From a bacterium (GTDB lineage: Bacteria > Bacteroidota > Ignavibacteria > Kapaibacteriales > UBA7675): a stretch of 64,000 bases of DNA. The DNA lies in the NCBI GenBank assembly GCA_030430495.1, contig JAUIKM010000001.1, forward strand, positions 124,001 through 188,000, read 5' to 3'. Of the stretch, positions 16,661 to 24,923 are shown piece by piece. The position numbers and the translations under genes are program-made. Under the pieces are notes generated by a model, which did not search any database, had not been told where the DNA came from, and saw only the letters and a program-made list of their open reading frames with translations. The first letter of the stretch is position 1. The number at the start of each line of letters is the position of its first letter.

Positions 16661-16925
16661 CCTCCAAGATGCTTTTCGCGACCGCATTGGCCGGTCCAAT
16701 ATTTGCGCCCGAATTCCGTTTTGGCTCTTGTTTGCGAGTACAGGTTTGTTCGGTCGGCGCCGGACAATTTTCTCCCCTCTACACCGACTTTACAGACTTT
16801 TACAGATCGAGCGCCGTGCACAGACCGGGCCTCTGCCGACTGGTGCGACTGAACCCAGGTTCGCTGCTCCGCATCATTCCGCGCCGAAAGAACTTTGAAC
16901 ACGTTGAGAAAGGGTGGTGGTGACT
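16661..16925. other. Upstream region of the E1 gene
   Basis: Non-coding as far as I can tell. It contains the near-repeat CGACTTTACAGACTTTTACAG at about 16784-16805, which may belong to the E1 promoter. No clear -35/-10 pair. Confidence 0.3.
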
Positions 16926-19334
16926 ATGCCGGCTTTAAGCATTCAGACCGACAATTTTCAGGTGTCGATCAGCAGTGAAGAGATTCTGCACGACTACCGC
17001 ATTGCCTGGCTGAGCCGCCAGACAAGTCTGCTGGGACGTCGCGAAGTGCTCACGGGCAAAGCGAAGTTTGGAATCTTTGGCGATGGCAAAGAAGTTGCCC
17101 AGTTGGCAATGGCTAAAGCTTTCCGCAAGGGCGATATCCGCTCCGGCTACTATCGCGACCAGACCTTTATGTTCTCGCTCGGCATGAGCAATGTGCGCGA
17201 ATTTTTTGCGCAGTTGTACGCCAACACCAACGTCGAGCAGGAACCCGCCTCCGCCGGCCGCCAGATGAATTCACACTTTGCCACGCGCAGTCTGCATGGC
17301 GACGGTTCGTGGAAAACCTTGACGGACATGTATAATTCCAGCGCCGACGTTTCGCCGACGGCGTCGCAGATGCCGCGCATGGTTGGCCTGGCCTATGCGT
17401 CCAAACTCTACCGCGAAATCGAAGATCTGCAGCAGTTCACGCAGTTCTCGCAGAACGGCGATGAAATCTGTTTCGGCACAATCGGCAATGCTTCCTGCGC
17501 GGAAGGCATGTTCTGGGAGTCCGTCAATGCTGTCGGCGTGCTCGGCGCTCCGCTGCTGCTTTCGATCTGGGATGACAACTACGGTATTTCCGTACCGAAC
17601 AAATACCAGATCACCAAAGAAGATTTGACCTCGCTCCTGAGCGGATTCCGCCGCGAGGACGGCAGTGAGGCCGGTTACGATTTGTATACGGTCAAGGGCT
17701 GGGACTATCCGGCGCTGGTGGACACCTACCTTCGCGCGGCCGATTCGATTCGCCGCACTCACGTACCGGCGATCATTCACGTGATCGAAGTCACGCAGCC
17801 GCAAGGTCACTCGACCTCGGGCTCCCACGAGCGCTACAAATCAAAAGAGCGCCTGGAGTGGGAACAGGAGCACGACTGTGTGACGCGTATGCGCGCCTGG
17901 ATTCTCGAACAGGGTATCGCCACCGAAGAAGAACTGGCCGAACTGGAAAAACGCGAGATCAGTCAGGTCCGCAAAATGAAGGACGAGGCCTGGAAAGAGT
18001 ACAGCGAACCCATTCGCGCCGAAGTCAATAAAACGATTGACCTGATCGAAAAGCTGGCCGCAGTCGCTCCCGATGGGGCCGCCGTCCGCGCCGCCGCCGG
18101 TGGACTGAAGGCGATCCGCGAGCCCTTCCGCCGCGATATCGACAAGGCCATGATGGAAGCCCTGCTGCCGGTGTTCAGACACCCTTCCAACGAACGCTCC
18201 GCGCTGGCGGAATGGCGCAAACAGTACAATGCCGAAAACAACGAGCGCTACGACTCGCATCTGCATTCGGCCACGGCGTTGGCGGTTCGCGAAGTGAAAC
18301 CGAAGTACCCGCAGAACGTCGATCGCCTGACAGGTGCGGAAATCATCAACCAGTTTTTTGAATCGGCATTTGCGCGCGATCCGCGCGTAATTGCCTTCGG
18401 CGAAGACGTCGGTAAACTGGGCGACGTCGACCAGGGCATGAAAGGTATGCAGGAGAAATTCGGCGAACTGCGCGTGTCGGACACGGGCATTCGCGAGTGC
18501 AGCATCATCGGTCAGGCAATCGGCATGGCGATGCGCGGTCTGCGTCCCATCGCCGAAATCCAGTATCTGGATTACCTGCTCTATGCGCTGCAAATTGTTT
18601 CCGACGATCTTGCCACGGTGCTTTATCGCACGCGCGGCGGTCAGAAAGCGCCGGTGATTATCCGCACGCGCGGTCACAGGCTCGAAGGCATCTGGCACAG
18701 CGGCTCGCCGATGGCCGGCGTGATCAACCTTGTGCGCGGCGTCTATGTCTGTGTGCCGCGCGACTACGTGCGCGCCGCCGGATTCTACAACACCCTCCTG
18801 CAGGCCGACGAGCCGGGTATCGTGGTGGAAGTGCTCAACGGTCCTCGCAAAAAAGAAGACGTTCCGACGAATATCGGCGACGTATCGGTGCCGCTGGGAC
18901 AGGTCGAAGTTATCCGCGAAGGTTCGGACGTCACGCTCGTCACGTACGGCGCCTGCTGCCACCTGGCGCTCGAAGCGGCCGACAGACTGGCGGGCATGGG
19001 CATAGAAGTTGAAGTAATCGACGTTCAGTCTCTGATCCCCTTCGACCGCAATCACGACATTCTCACGTCGGTCAAAAAGACCAACCGCGTGTTGTTCGTC
19101 GACGAAGACGTTCCGGGCGGCACAACGGCGTACATGATGCAGAAAGTCATGGAGCAGGGCGCTTTTGAGTGGCTTGATGCGGAGCCCCGCGTGCTCTCGG
19201 CCAAAGAACATCGCCCGGCCTACGGCTCGGACGGCAACCACTGGTCCAAGCCCGACAGCGATCACATGATCGAGGCGGTCTACGCCATCATGCACGAAGC
19301 CAATCCGCAGCAGTTTCCGCAATTCCTGGCCTGA
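16926..19334 (+). CDS. 2-oxoacid dehydrogenase E1, fused alpha and beta subunits
   Basis: The predicted product is 802 aa. The ATG at 16926 (MPALSIQTDNFQVSIS) follows AAGGGTGGTG; the GTG at 16914 is in frame but lies in that stretch. Residues ~20-380 form the thiamine-diphosphate-binding alpha part (YYRDQTFMFSLGMS, GTIGNASCAEGMFWE, DDNYGIS). Residues ~380-460 are a charged linker. Residues ~465-802 form the beta part (AFGEDVGKLGDVDQG, GIRECSIIGQAIGMAMRGLRP, RTRGHRLEGIWHSGSP, VDEDVPGGT). The enzyme would decarboxylate a 2-oxoacid (branched-chain or pyruvate) and pass the acyl group to a lipoyl E2; no E2 or E3 gene is in the window. Fused E1s of this size are known in Bacteroidota. The Asp usual in the GDG/GDA cofactor motif appears as Asn (GNAS). 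A terminator follows. Confidence 0.88.
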   Translation: MPALSIQTDNFQVSISSEEILHDYRIAWLSRQTSLLGRREVLTGKAKFGIFGDGKEVAQLAMAKAFRKGDIRSGYYRDQTFMFSLGMSNVREFFAQLYANTNVEQEPASAGRQMNSHFATRSLHGDGSWKTLTDMYNSSADVSPTASQMPRMVGLAYASKLYREIEDLQQFTQFSQNGDEICFGTIGNASCAEGMFWESVNAVGVLGAPLLLSIWDDNYGISVPNKYQITKEDLTSLLSGFRREDGSEAGYDLYTVKGWDYPALVDTYLRAADSIRRTHVPAIIHVIEVTQPQGHSTSGSHERYKSKERLEWEQEHDCVTRMRAWILEQGIATEEELAELEKREISQVRKMKDEAWKEYSEPIRAEVNKTIDLIEKLAAVAPDGAAVRAAAGGLKAIREPFRRDIDKAMMEALLPVFRHPSNERSALAEWRKQYNAENNERYDSHLHSATALAVREVKPKYPQNVDRLTGAEIINQFFESAFARDPRVIAFGEDVGKLGDVDQGMKGMQEKFGELRVSDTGIRECSIIGQAIGMAMRGLRPIAEIQYLDYLLYALQIVSDDLATVLYRTRGGQKAPVIIRTRGHRLEGIWHSGSPMAGVINLVRGVYVCVPRDYVRAAGFYNTLLQADEPGIVVEVLNGPRKKEDVPTNIGDVSVPLGQVEVIREGSDVTLVTYGACCHLALEAADRLAGMGIEVEVIDVQSLIPFDRNHDILTSVKKTNRVLFVDEDVPGGTTAYMMQKVMEQGAFEWLDAEPRVLSAKEHRPAYGSDGNHWSKPDSDHMIEAVYAIMHEANPQQFPQFLA

Positions 19335-19368
19335 GTGATCTGCCCGGTTTCTGCTATTTAACATTTGT

Positions 19369-19408
19369 ACGGCCGTCGGACCTCAAGTCTGGCGGCCGTT
19401 TGTGTTTT
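19369..19408 (+). terminator. Rho-independent terminator of the E1 gene
   Basis: Stem ACGGCCG (19369-19375) / CGGCCGT (19393-19399), then TTGTGTTTT. It begins 35 bp after the E1 stop. Confidence 0.75.
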
Positions 19409-19440
19409 GGAGAGACTGAAGACCTTGAGTCTGGCGATCA

Positions 19441-19560
19441 ACTACGTAGAACGACCTATGAGCTGTGTGCCCTTGGGGTTCACAGCTCTAAAATCGTGCT
19501 TGCCAAAAACTGTTAAACCCGCAATCTTTAATCGTTTTCACGCCAACCGTCGACTTTGAA
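19441..19560. repeat. Hairpin-bearing dispersed element (related to 41447-41540)
   Basis: ACTACGTAG is followed by a stem AGCTGTG.../...CACAGCT, then AAAATCGTGC and GCCAAAAAC and a GC-AT-TT tract. The same order (ACTATGTAG, GTGTGCC-GG-GGCACAC hairpin, AAAACTTATCGTGCCAAAAA, GCGATTTTC) occurs at 41447. No coding frame is supported. Confidence 0.5.
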
Positions 19561-19635
19561 CTCGCGCACGGTGCTCTATTACTGTTAAATGGGAAGCAGA
19601 ACGACGTGAACTCACTTGACACCGCTGAAAACACC

Positions 19636-19678
19636 AAACTCCGCTCCCGGCCGCGTTTGCGGTTCAGGAACGGAGTTT
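19636..19678 (-). terminator. Hairpin terminator of the 19752 gene
   Basis: AAACTCCGCTCC (19636-19647) pairs with GGAACGGAGTTT (19667-19678). The single non-matching position becomes a U-G pair only in the minus-strand RNA, consistent with service to the minus-strand gene. A second small stem CCGC/GCGG lies in the loop. Confidence 0.6.
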
Positions 19679-19751
19679 CATATGTTCTCGCAGCTCGTGG
19701 CAGACCGCCCGGTCGCGAACCCGGACGGATCTGCTGCAAGCGTTGCGTCGA

Positions 19752-20111
19752 TCAAACCAGAGACACCGTCACCGTGTAAGCATTGCCGCCGTCGTCGGTT
19801 TTGTCGTAGTGAAACACCGCCTGGTTGCCGTAGTTAAACGTCGGCGTGCCCACCGCCGGATCGCTGAAGTACACCTGCCCGGCTTCAAAATTGCTCTGGC
19901 ACATGAACTTGCAATCCGCTCCGACTCCTTTGGGTGCAAAAAAGACGGAGGAGTTGCCCATTGCGATCTGAACGGAACCGCCGTTGGCGATGTTGGTGTT
20001 GACCGGCGGGTTAATGGAAAACGTTGCATCGTCATTGACCTTGTCGATCGAAAGAAACTTGATGATGCTGCCGGTGTTGTTTTTGATCGTGAGAGATGCT
20101 GACATTGCCAT
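19752..20111 (-). CDS. Small beta-sandwich protein, possibly aegerolysin-like
   Basis: The predicted product is 119 aa. The ATG at 20111 (MAMSASLTIKNNTG) has CAGGAG about 7 nt upstream on the minus strand. There is no signal peptide. The composition is beta-rich. An N-terminal SLTIKNNTGSIIKFLSID is followed by a Gly/Asn-rich middle (NIANGGSVQIAMGNSSVFF) and a C-terminal YTVTVSLV strand. Two Cys occur in DCKFMC. This layout, with a hydrophobic start strand ending in NNTG and a terminal V-V-V strand, is reminiscent of aegerolysins and of other short beta-sandwich lectin-like proteins, but I see no diagnostic motif. It is monocistronic with its own terminator. Confidence 0.6.
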   Translation of the reverse strand: MAMSASLTIKNNTGSIIKFLSIDKVNDDATFSINPPVNTNIANGGSVQIAMGNSSVFFAPKGVGADCKFMCQSNFEAGQVYFSDPAVGTPTFNYGNQAVFHYDKTDDGGNAYTVTVSLV

Positions 20112-20427
20112 ATCAAGACTCCTGATTTAACAAAATCCTACTCGTAAGGCTTTTCGGAATACGCCCCGTTTGTTAACGTGGGTTCTGGTCTCCACGTGGT
20201 TGAAAGGTGCTGACATGCCGGCGATGCCATGTTTAACACGGCGAGTCGCAATACTTCCGGAGCAACGGGCAGTCAGCTTTTGTGTGTTCTTTTTTAACAC
20301 AAGGACAATCTACATCGGGCGGAACGCGGGCGCACTACCAGAGTAGTCGGAATTCCCGGTTTTCAGAGTGTGCCCTGTTAAACCATTTGACAAGTGATTG
20401 ACAGATGAAATCGCGCAAAATATGCAG
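20112..20427. other. Upstream region of the 19752 gene
   Basis: About 315 bp, non-coding in all frames I examined. It contains repeated TTAAC/GTTAA strings but no recognisable operator. The promoter of the 20111 start should be here. Confidence 0.35.
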
Positions 20428-20459
20428 AAAACGCCGTTTTTTGCCACGGCGGGTTTTTA
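20428..20459. terminator. Bidirectional terminator below the MscS gene
   Basis: CGCCG (20432-20436) / CGGCG (20447-20451) with A-runs on one side and T-runs on both (AAAACGCCG... and ...CGGCGGGTTTTT). It lies 29 bp after the minus-strand MscS stop. Confidence 0.65.
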
Positions 20460-20487
20460 GCTTTTCAGTCGATTCTACGATGTGAAA

Positions 20488-21654
20488 TTACTTGTTTGCG
20501 GTGGGCAACTCCGCAGGCGCCGGCATGTGGTTCAGTTCCTGCGGCGTGACCATGCCGCGCGCCAGCAGTTCGGTTATGATGGTTTCGGTTAACTGACTGG
20601 AAAACGGGAATTCGTAGCGAATGTCCAATACATATGCTTTGACGCGGAACTTCAGTACGGAATGCCCCATACTGTTTTCGTTCTTGACAATAATCGCAAT
20701 CGGTTTCTTTAAATAAACATAACGCGAAACCACGGCCGCACGATGTGCCAGCGCTTTTGCCGCCGCAATGTTAATATGCGCGGGCAGGTACAACTCCGCC
20801 ACCACCTGGCAATTTGTCTCGCCCGAATTGGCGTTCGACACCGACTGGTTCATGATCTCGCCGTTCGGCACCGACACCACGGAATCATCCGGCGTCACAA
20901 GCCGCACCGTGCGCAGGCCGATCTGCAGCACTTCGCCGTAGTGTCCACCGACTTCAATTTTATCGCCCACCTGAAACGGTCGGTCGAACAGGATCATGAT
21001 CCCGCCGAAAATATTCTTCAGGATATCCTGCGATGCAAAACCGAGTGCAATGCCGGCCGAAGCCGTAAACGCAATCACAGTTTCAAACGGTGGTTGAAGA
21101 ATAATCGCAATAACCGAGTACAGGCAGATTGTCCAGCCCAGGATTCCAACAATTGGCACAATGCGTTTAATGGTAAAACGCCAGTGCGTGCGCGACTCTG
21201 CCAACGCCCCGAGCCCTCGCTGCAAAAAGCGCATACACAGCCAAAACAGGAAAAGCGCCAGAATCGATAGAGCAATGTCATTAGCCGTGACCGACCAATC
21301 TTCCTTCTCGCTCTTTTTGGAAATTCCATCCAGCAGTCCGCCGCTTTTTTCACTTTCAACACTGTCCGACTTGGCGGCCAGGGCGCTGTCCTGGACCGCT
21401 GATGTCTGATCGTCGTTTTTCGCCTGATTTAAAAGGCCGCTTTTGTTCGTCGCGCCGCTGGAATTCGCCGCATCGACAGAGTCGTTGGCGACGACCTGAG
21501 TACTGTCGGCGGGCGCGCTGTCGGACTGCCCATCGCCACAGGACGTTAAACACAGTGACAAACAAAAAATCAGGCAAGGGAGAAGTACAGCGATAAATCG
21601 CCGCAACGCAAGTCCGCCGGTCTGTTTAATGTCGTTAGGTGTTGTCTGTTGCAT
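20488..21654 (-). CDS. MscS-type mechanosensitive channel with lipoprotein-like signal
   Basis: The predicted product is 388 aa. Residues 19-40 look like a lipoprotein signal (FIAVLLPCLIFCLSLCLTSC followed by GDG), then ~85 Ser/Asp/Ala-rich low-complexity residues. TM helices follow at ~127-145, ~163-185 and ~190-215. The pore-lining helix TM3 is recognisable as TASAGIALGFASQDILKNIFGG, and the MscS beta domain as RPFQVGDKIEVGGHYGEVLQIGLRTVRL and SVPNGEIMNQ. MscS channels release solutes on hypo-osmotic shock; some are gated by partners. An added lipobox plus spacer is unusual. The start ATG lies 5 bp after the stop of the 1068-aa ATPase gene, so the two are almost certainly co-transcribed. 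Confidence 0.85.
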   Translation of the reverse strand: MQQTTPNDIKQTGGLALRRFIAVLLPCLIFCLSLCLTSCGDGQSDSAPADSTQVVANDSVDAANSSGATNKSGLLNQAKNDDQTSAVQDSALAAKSDSVESEKSGGLLDGISKKSEKEDWSVTANDIALSILALFLFWLCMRFLQRGLGALAESRTHWRFTIKRIVPIVGILGWTICLYSVIAIILQPPFETVIAFTASAGIALGFASQDILKNIFGGIMILFDRPFQVGDKIEVGGHYGEVLQIGLRTVRLVTPDDSVVSVPNGEIMNQSVSNANSGETNCQVVAELYLPAHINIAAAKALAHRAAVVSRYVYLKKPIAIIVKNENSMGHSVLKFRVKAYVLDIRYEFPFSSQLTETIITELLARGMVTPQELNHMPAPAELPTANK

Positions 21655-21659
21655 GCCTG

Positions 21660-24600
21660 TTACTGAATAATGTTGCGACGGATCAACATGCGCACGACCT
21701 GTCTGTACAGCAGCAGGCGCACTTCGTAGCCTTCGTCCGCTTTGAAAAGCACGCCTTTGTTGGCCAGATAGCCCAGCGTCTGCCGACAGGTTTCGCGCGG
21801 CAGTTTAAGTATCCGGGATATTTGCTCAACGTCCACGGCGCCGTGCTGCAGAATTGTCGCGAGTACAAAAAAATCGTCCTCGCCCAGAATCTCCGCCAGC
21901 GAAACTTCTTTGTCGCTGAGTGGTTCGATTGTTAACATTTCGCTTTGTTGGCCGTTGATGGACTGTAGCCAGATGCGCATTATCACGGCGATATTGCCCG
22001 CGGCGATGCTGTGCAGGGTGTCGAAGTACAGGTTGCGTCGATAGCGGGCCTGCTCTTCTACCGTTTTGAGATTGCGATACTTGCGCGATTCCGCCTGGCG
22101 CTCCGAAATCTCAAATTCCACCCGATACCCGCTGAAGCGGTGGCGCTGCATGACGACCTGCTCCGTATCCTTGCGCGAGAGTTTGCCCAGGAAAATTGTC
22201 AACGGAAAACTGCGCGCAATGCCGATCGAGAGATCCAGGAACTGCCAGGCGTATTGTTTGCACGACACCAGCCAGAAACAATTGCGCGAACTCTCGCCGA
22301 CAAACAGCAGGAATTCCTCCAGCGCCGCAAAGCCGTCCATCGTGCGCATGAACATGCGGTGGATGTCTTCAACGATCATGACAACCGGGCGTTCGATTGC
22401 CGCGAGCGCCTCCTGCAGCGCCGGCAGATCGGAAATTGTTTTGTCGCCGAGCGCTTCGCCCAGGACGGCGGCGACTGGACGGGCGTCGGGTCCGTAGCGC
22501 TGCGCCGATACGCGGAAAATCGCGGCGTCGCCAAAGCAGGACTTCTCGGCAAAGTTGATCAGTGAACTTTTACCGCCGCCGCTTTCGCCGACAATGGCCG
22601 CACACTGAAACTGGCCGGTCCGCCAGGCGCTGTAGGCGTCGCTGAGCTGAGCAAGTTCCTTGCCGCGGCCTATCAGAAAGCGCCGGTCGGTCAGCGATTC
22701 CGGGGCAAAGAGGCGCTGGTAGACGTAGGGGAGCGTGGTGATGCGCTTTTCGGCGTCAATCACCATCCGTTGCAGCGTCTCGTGTTGATCGACCGTCGGC
22801 GGAATCAAACCCATCAGCGCGCGGCCGCGTTGGTAGAGGCTGCGTCCGCCGCCCGCCACGGTGCGCAGTATGCGGCGCAATTTGGGGCGCAGCCAACGAC
22901 GGTAGAGCGTGACTTTTTTGCGCGCGTCCTGGAATCCGGCGCGAACCTTGGTGCGGGTAGCCTGCAGGCGCAGCGCGGTCAACTGCTCGGTGTTGTACAG
23001 CGTGCGAATCTTGTCGAGGAAACTGTTCGCGGCGCTTTTGATGTCGGCTTCGGCATGCGTTTCCAGTTTGTGCATGCGTTGCGCGAGCGCGGTGACGGAG
23101 CTGCGTGCGCGCTGGACGCCTTCCTGCACGATCCTGCGCGCCTCGCCGTTGACTTCTTTGCCGTCGGGCCGGTCGTGCAGCATTGTGACGGCGGCGGCCA
23201 CCGCGTAAAAAATCACATCGTCCACATCGGAGATGCCGCGCATGATCTCTTCGCGCTCGGCAATCAGGGTCTCGCGCACCGTCTGCAGGCCTTTCTGCAG
23301 GTCGCGCATAAAACCGTCGTTGATGATCGTGCGCAGCGGAATTTCGCCCGTCTCTGAACGCGGTGGATTGCCCTTGGGATCGCGATTGATAAAAAAGAGC
23401 TGCGAAGCCGGCAGGCGATTGCAGATCTCGACAAATTCCGAGGAGCTGCTGCGCACGACGACCTCAAACTCGATCGCCAGCACAGCCTCTATCAGCGCGG
23501 GCAGAATCTTTTGGCCGCACTGCGCAAGCACGTTGTCGCCCAGACGCTGTACCGCATGTTCAAAACGGTGCGCGGACTGAGAGGTCGAAATTTTTTCGAT
23601 GTCCCGGTCGACCGATTCCAGGAAAGCGGCGGTGGCGTCGAACGCCGCCTCAACCGACGCGCCGCGCTTTTGTTTTTCAATTTCTGCGGCGGCGCTGTGG
23701 AAGGCCGCGGCGGAGTCGAATTCCAGGCGGCTGAACAGCAGCAATTTGTACCAGTCGTCAACCTCCGCGTGCATGTGGCGCGTCCAGGCCTGCTGGAGTT
23801 TTTCCGCACCGCGCCGGCCGCGGTTCAGTCGCCGTTTGTACGCGCCGTCGCTGTAGCGGAAAGCGGGGTAGAGCACGGTGCCCGCAGCGCTCCAGGCTCG
23901 CACGGCGTCGGAGACGGCGGTCTGCGCGAATTCATCTGTGCGCCCGCCATGGCCATCTGCGGCACCGTGAACCTGCTGCCGCAGATCATCAATCCGCGTG
24001 CGCGCCGCCGCCAGCATTTCAAGCGTTTCGTCCACGTGCAGGATGACGTCGCTGCTGTCCGGTTCAAACAGATCGCCCGCCAGAATGCTGTTGTAAAACT
24101 GTCCGGAAATGGAACTGATGGCGTCCGTCTGTGCGCGCAACAGATCCATGTGCCGCATCCATTCGCGCTGCGGAAAAACAGCCAGCGCCGGAAACAGATG
24201 AAATCGCAGAAAGTCGTGCAGATTAAAACTGCGGGTGGGCGGCGGCGGCCCGGCCTCGCGTTGCTCGCGGTGGGCCGCGCGGAAATGGCGCAGACGCCAG
24301 GTAATGCGCCGCAAGGCTGCGCGCGTGCGCCAGGTCGCCTTCCACAGTCGCGTCGGCAAGCTGTCGCCGGCGGCGGGCGCCCAGTCCTCGGCGGTCATCG
24401 GCAGGGAGATGGTCGTGGGCAGGCCGTCGAGAAAGTGTTCAAACTGTTCGCGCCAGGTTTCCTGCAGGTTGGCGGGCGTAAAATCGCCCTGCTCGCGGTG
24501 TCTTTGCAGCCATTCCGCCATTGCGATAATGTGGGCCGTTATACCGCTGAGAATGTTTGCAGAATCGGACCTGTCGGCGCTGAGAATGTTTTGCAGCTCG

Positions 24601-24866
24601 TCCACCTGTGCGGCAAATTCCCGCAAAATATCGGCCTGGGCGTCGGTCCAGGCGGCGGACTTGATCTCGCAGGTTTCGCGCAGGGTGCGCTGAGCGTTCT
24701 GCAGCATCTGCCGCAGGCTCGGAGCGGTCCGTCCATCGGTCGGTGGCATGTGGTTGACAGCGTCGGGCTGAAGATTCATGGAGCGATGATCGGCTGATGC
24801 ATGGGTCGGCAGTGCGGCGTACTGCCCAGCAGAAAGCGCCGCAAGAGCGAAAATAGTATTTTCCAC
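21660..24866 (-). CDS. 1068-aa P-loop ATPase with long unknown N-terminal region
   Basis: Residues ~1-720 are helical and charged without a recognised domain. An AAA/STAND-like NTPase module follows. Its Walker A is GESGGGKSS at 760-768, its Walker B VVMIVEDIH at 828-836, and a sensor-like LVSCKQYAWQF comes near 863. The last ~100 residues (DDFFVLATILQHGAVDVEQISRIL, CRQTLGYLANKGVLF) look like a winged-helix domain. No TM segment is clear. The architecture (long sensor or scaffold, ATPase, winged helix) resembles regulatory ATPases, but the N-terminal region matches nothing I know. The start is GTG 24866 or ATG 24779; neither has a good ribosome site. The gene lies between an MscS channel (5 bp downstream) and a hybrid histidine kinase (57 bp upstream), all on one strand. 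Confidence 0.7.
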   Translation of the reverse strand: MENTIFALAALSAGQYAALPTHASADHRSMNLQPDAVNHMPPTDGRTAPSLRQMLQNAQRTLRETCEIKSAAWTDAQADILREFAAQVDELQNILSADRSDSANILSGITAHIIAMAEWLQRHREQGDFTPANLQETWREQFEHFLDGLPTTISLPMTAEDWAPAAGDSLPTRLWKATWRTRAALRRITWRLRHFRAAHREQREAGPPPPTRSFNLHDFLRFHLFPALAVFPQREWMRHMDLLRAQTDAISSISGQFYNSILAGDLFEPDSSDVILHVDETLEMLAAARTRIDDLRQQVHGAADGHGGRTDEFAQTAVSDAVRAWSAAGTVLYPAFRYSDGAYKRRLNRGRRGAEKLQQAWTRHMHAEVDDWYKLLLFSRLEFDSAAAFHSAAAEIEKQKRGASVEAAFDATAAFLESVDRDIEKISTSQSAHRFEHAVQRLGDNVLAQCGQKILPALIEAVLAIEFEVVVRSSSSEFVEICNRLPASQLFFINRDPKGNPPRSETGEIPLRTIINDGFMRDLQKGLQTVRETLIAEREEIMRGISDVDDVIFYAVAAAVTMLHDRPDGKEVNGEARRIVQEGVQRARSSVTALAQRMHKLETHAEADIKSAANSFLDKIRTLYNTEQLTALRLQATRTKVRAGFQDARKKVTLYRRWLRPKLRRILRTVAGGGRSLYQRGRALMGLIPPTVDQHETLQRMVIDAEKRITTLPYVYQRLFAPESLTDRRFLIGRGKELAQLSDAYSAWRTGQFQCAAIVGESGGGKSSLINFAEKSCFGDAAIFRVSAQRYGPDARPVAAVLGEALGDKTISDLPALQEALAAIERPVVMIVEDIHRMFMRTMDGFAALEEFLLFVGESSRNCFWLVSCKQYAWQFLDLSIGIARSFPLTIFLGKLSRKDTEQVVMQRHRFSGYRVEFEISERQAESRKYRNLKTVEEQARYRRNLYFDTLHSIAAGNIAVIMRIWLQSINGQQSEMLTIEPLSDKEVSLAEILGEDDFFVLATILQHGAVDVEQISRILKLPRETCRQTLGYLANKGVLFKADEGYEVRLLLYRQVVRMLIRRNIIQ

Positions 24867-24923
24867 GAAATCCGGACGAGCCAGGTTTTTTTGACCACTT
24901 CGGTGTGTCCGCCTGTCGGCGCT

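Noticed and set aside
17841-19364. 507-codon minus-strand frame opposite the fused E1
   Set aside because: The E1 frame has unmistakable family motifs over its whole length; the opposing frame has none.
23511-24797. 428-codon plus-strand frame opposite the 1068-aa ATPase
   Set aside because: Antisense to a gene with clear Walker motifs; Arg/Gly/Ala-rich, as expected of a shadow frame.
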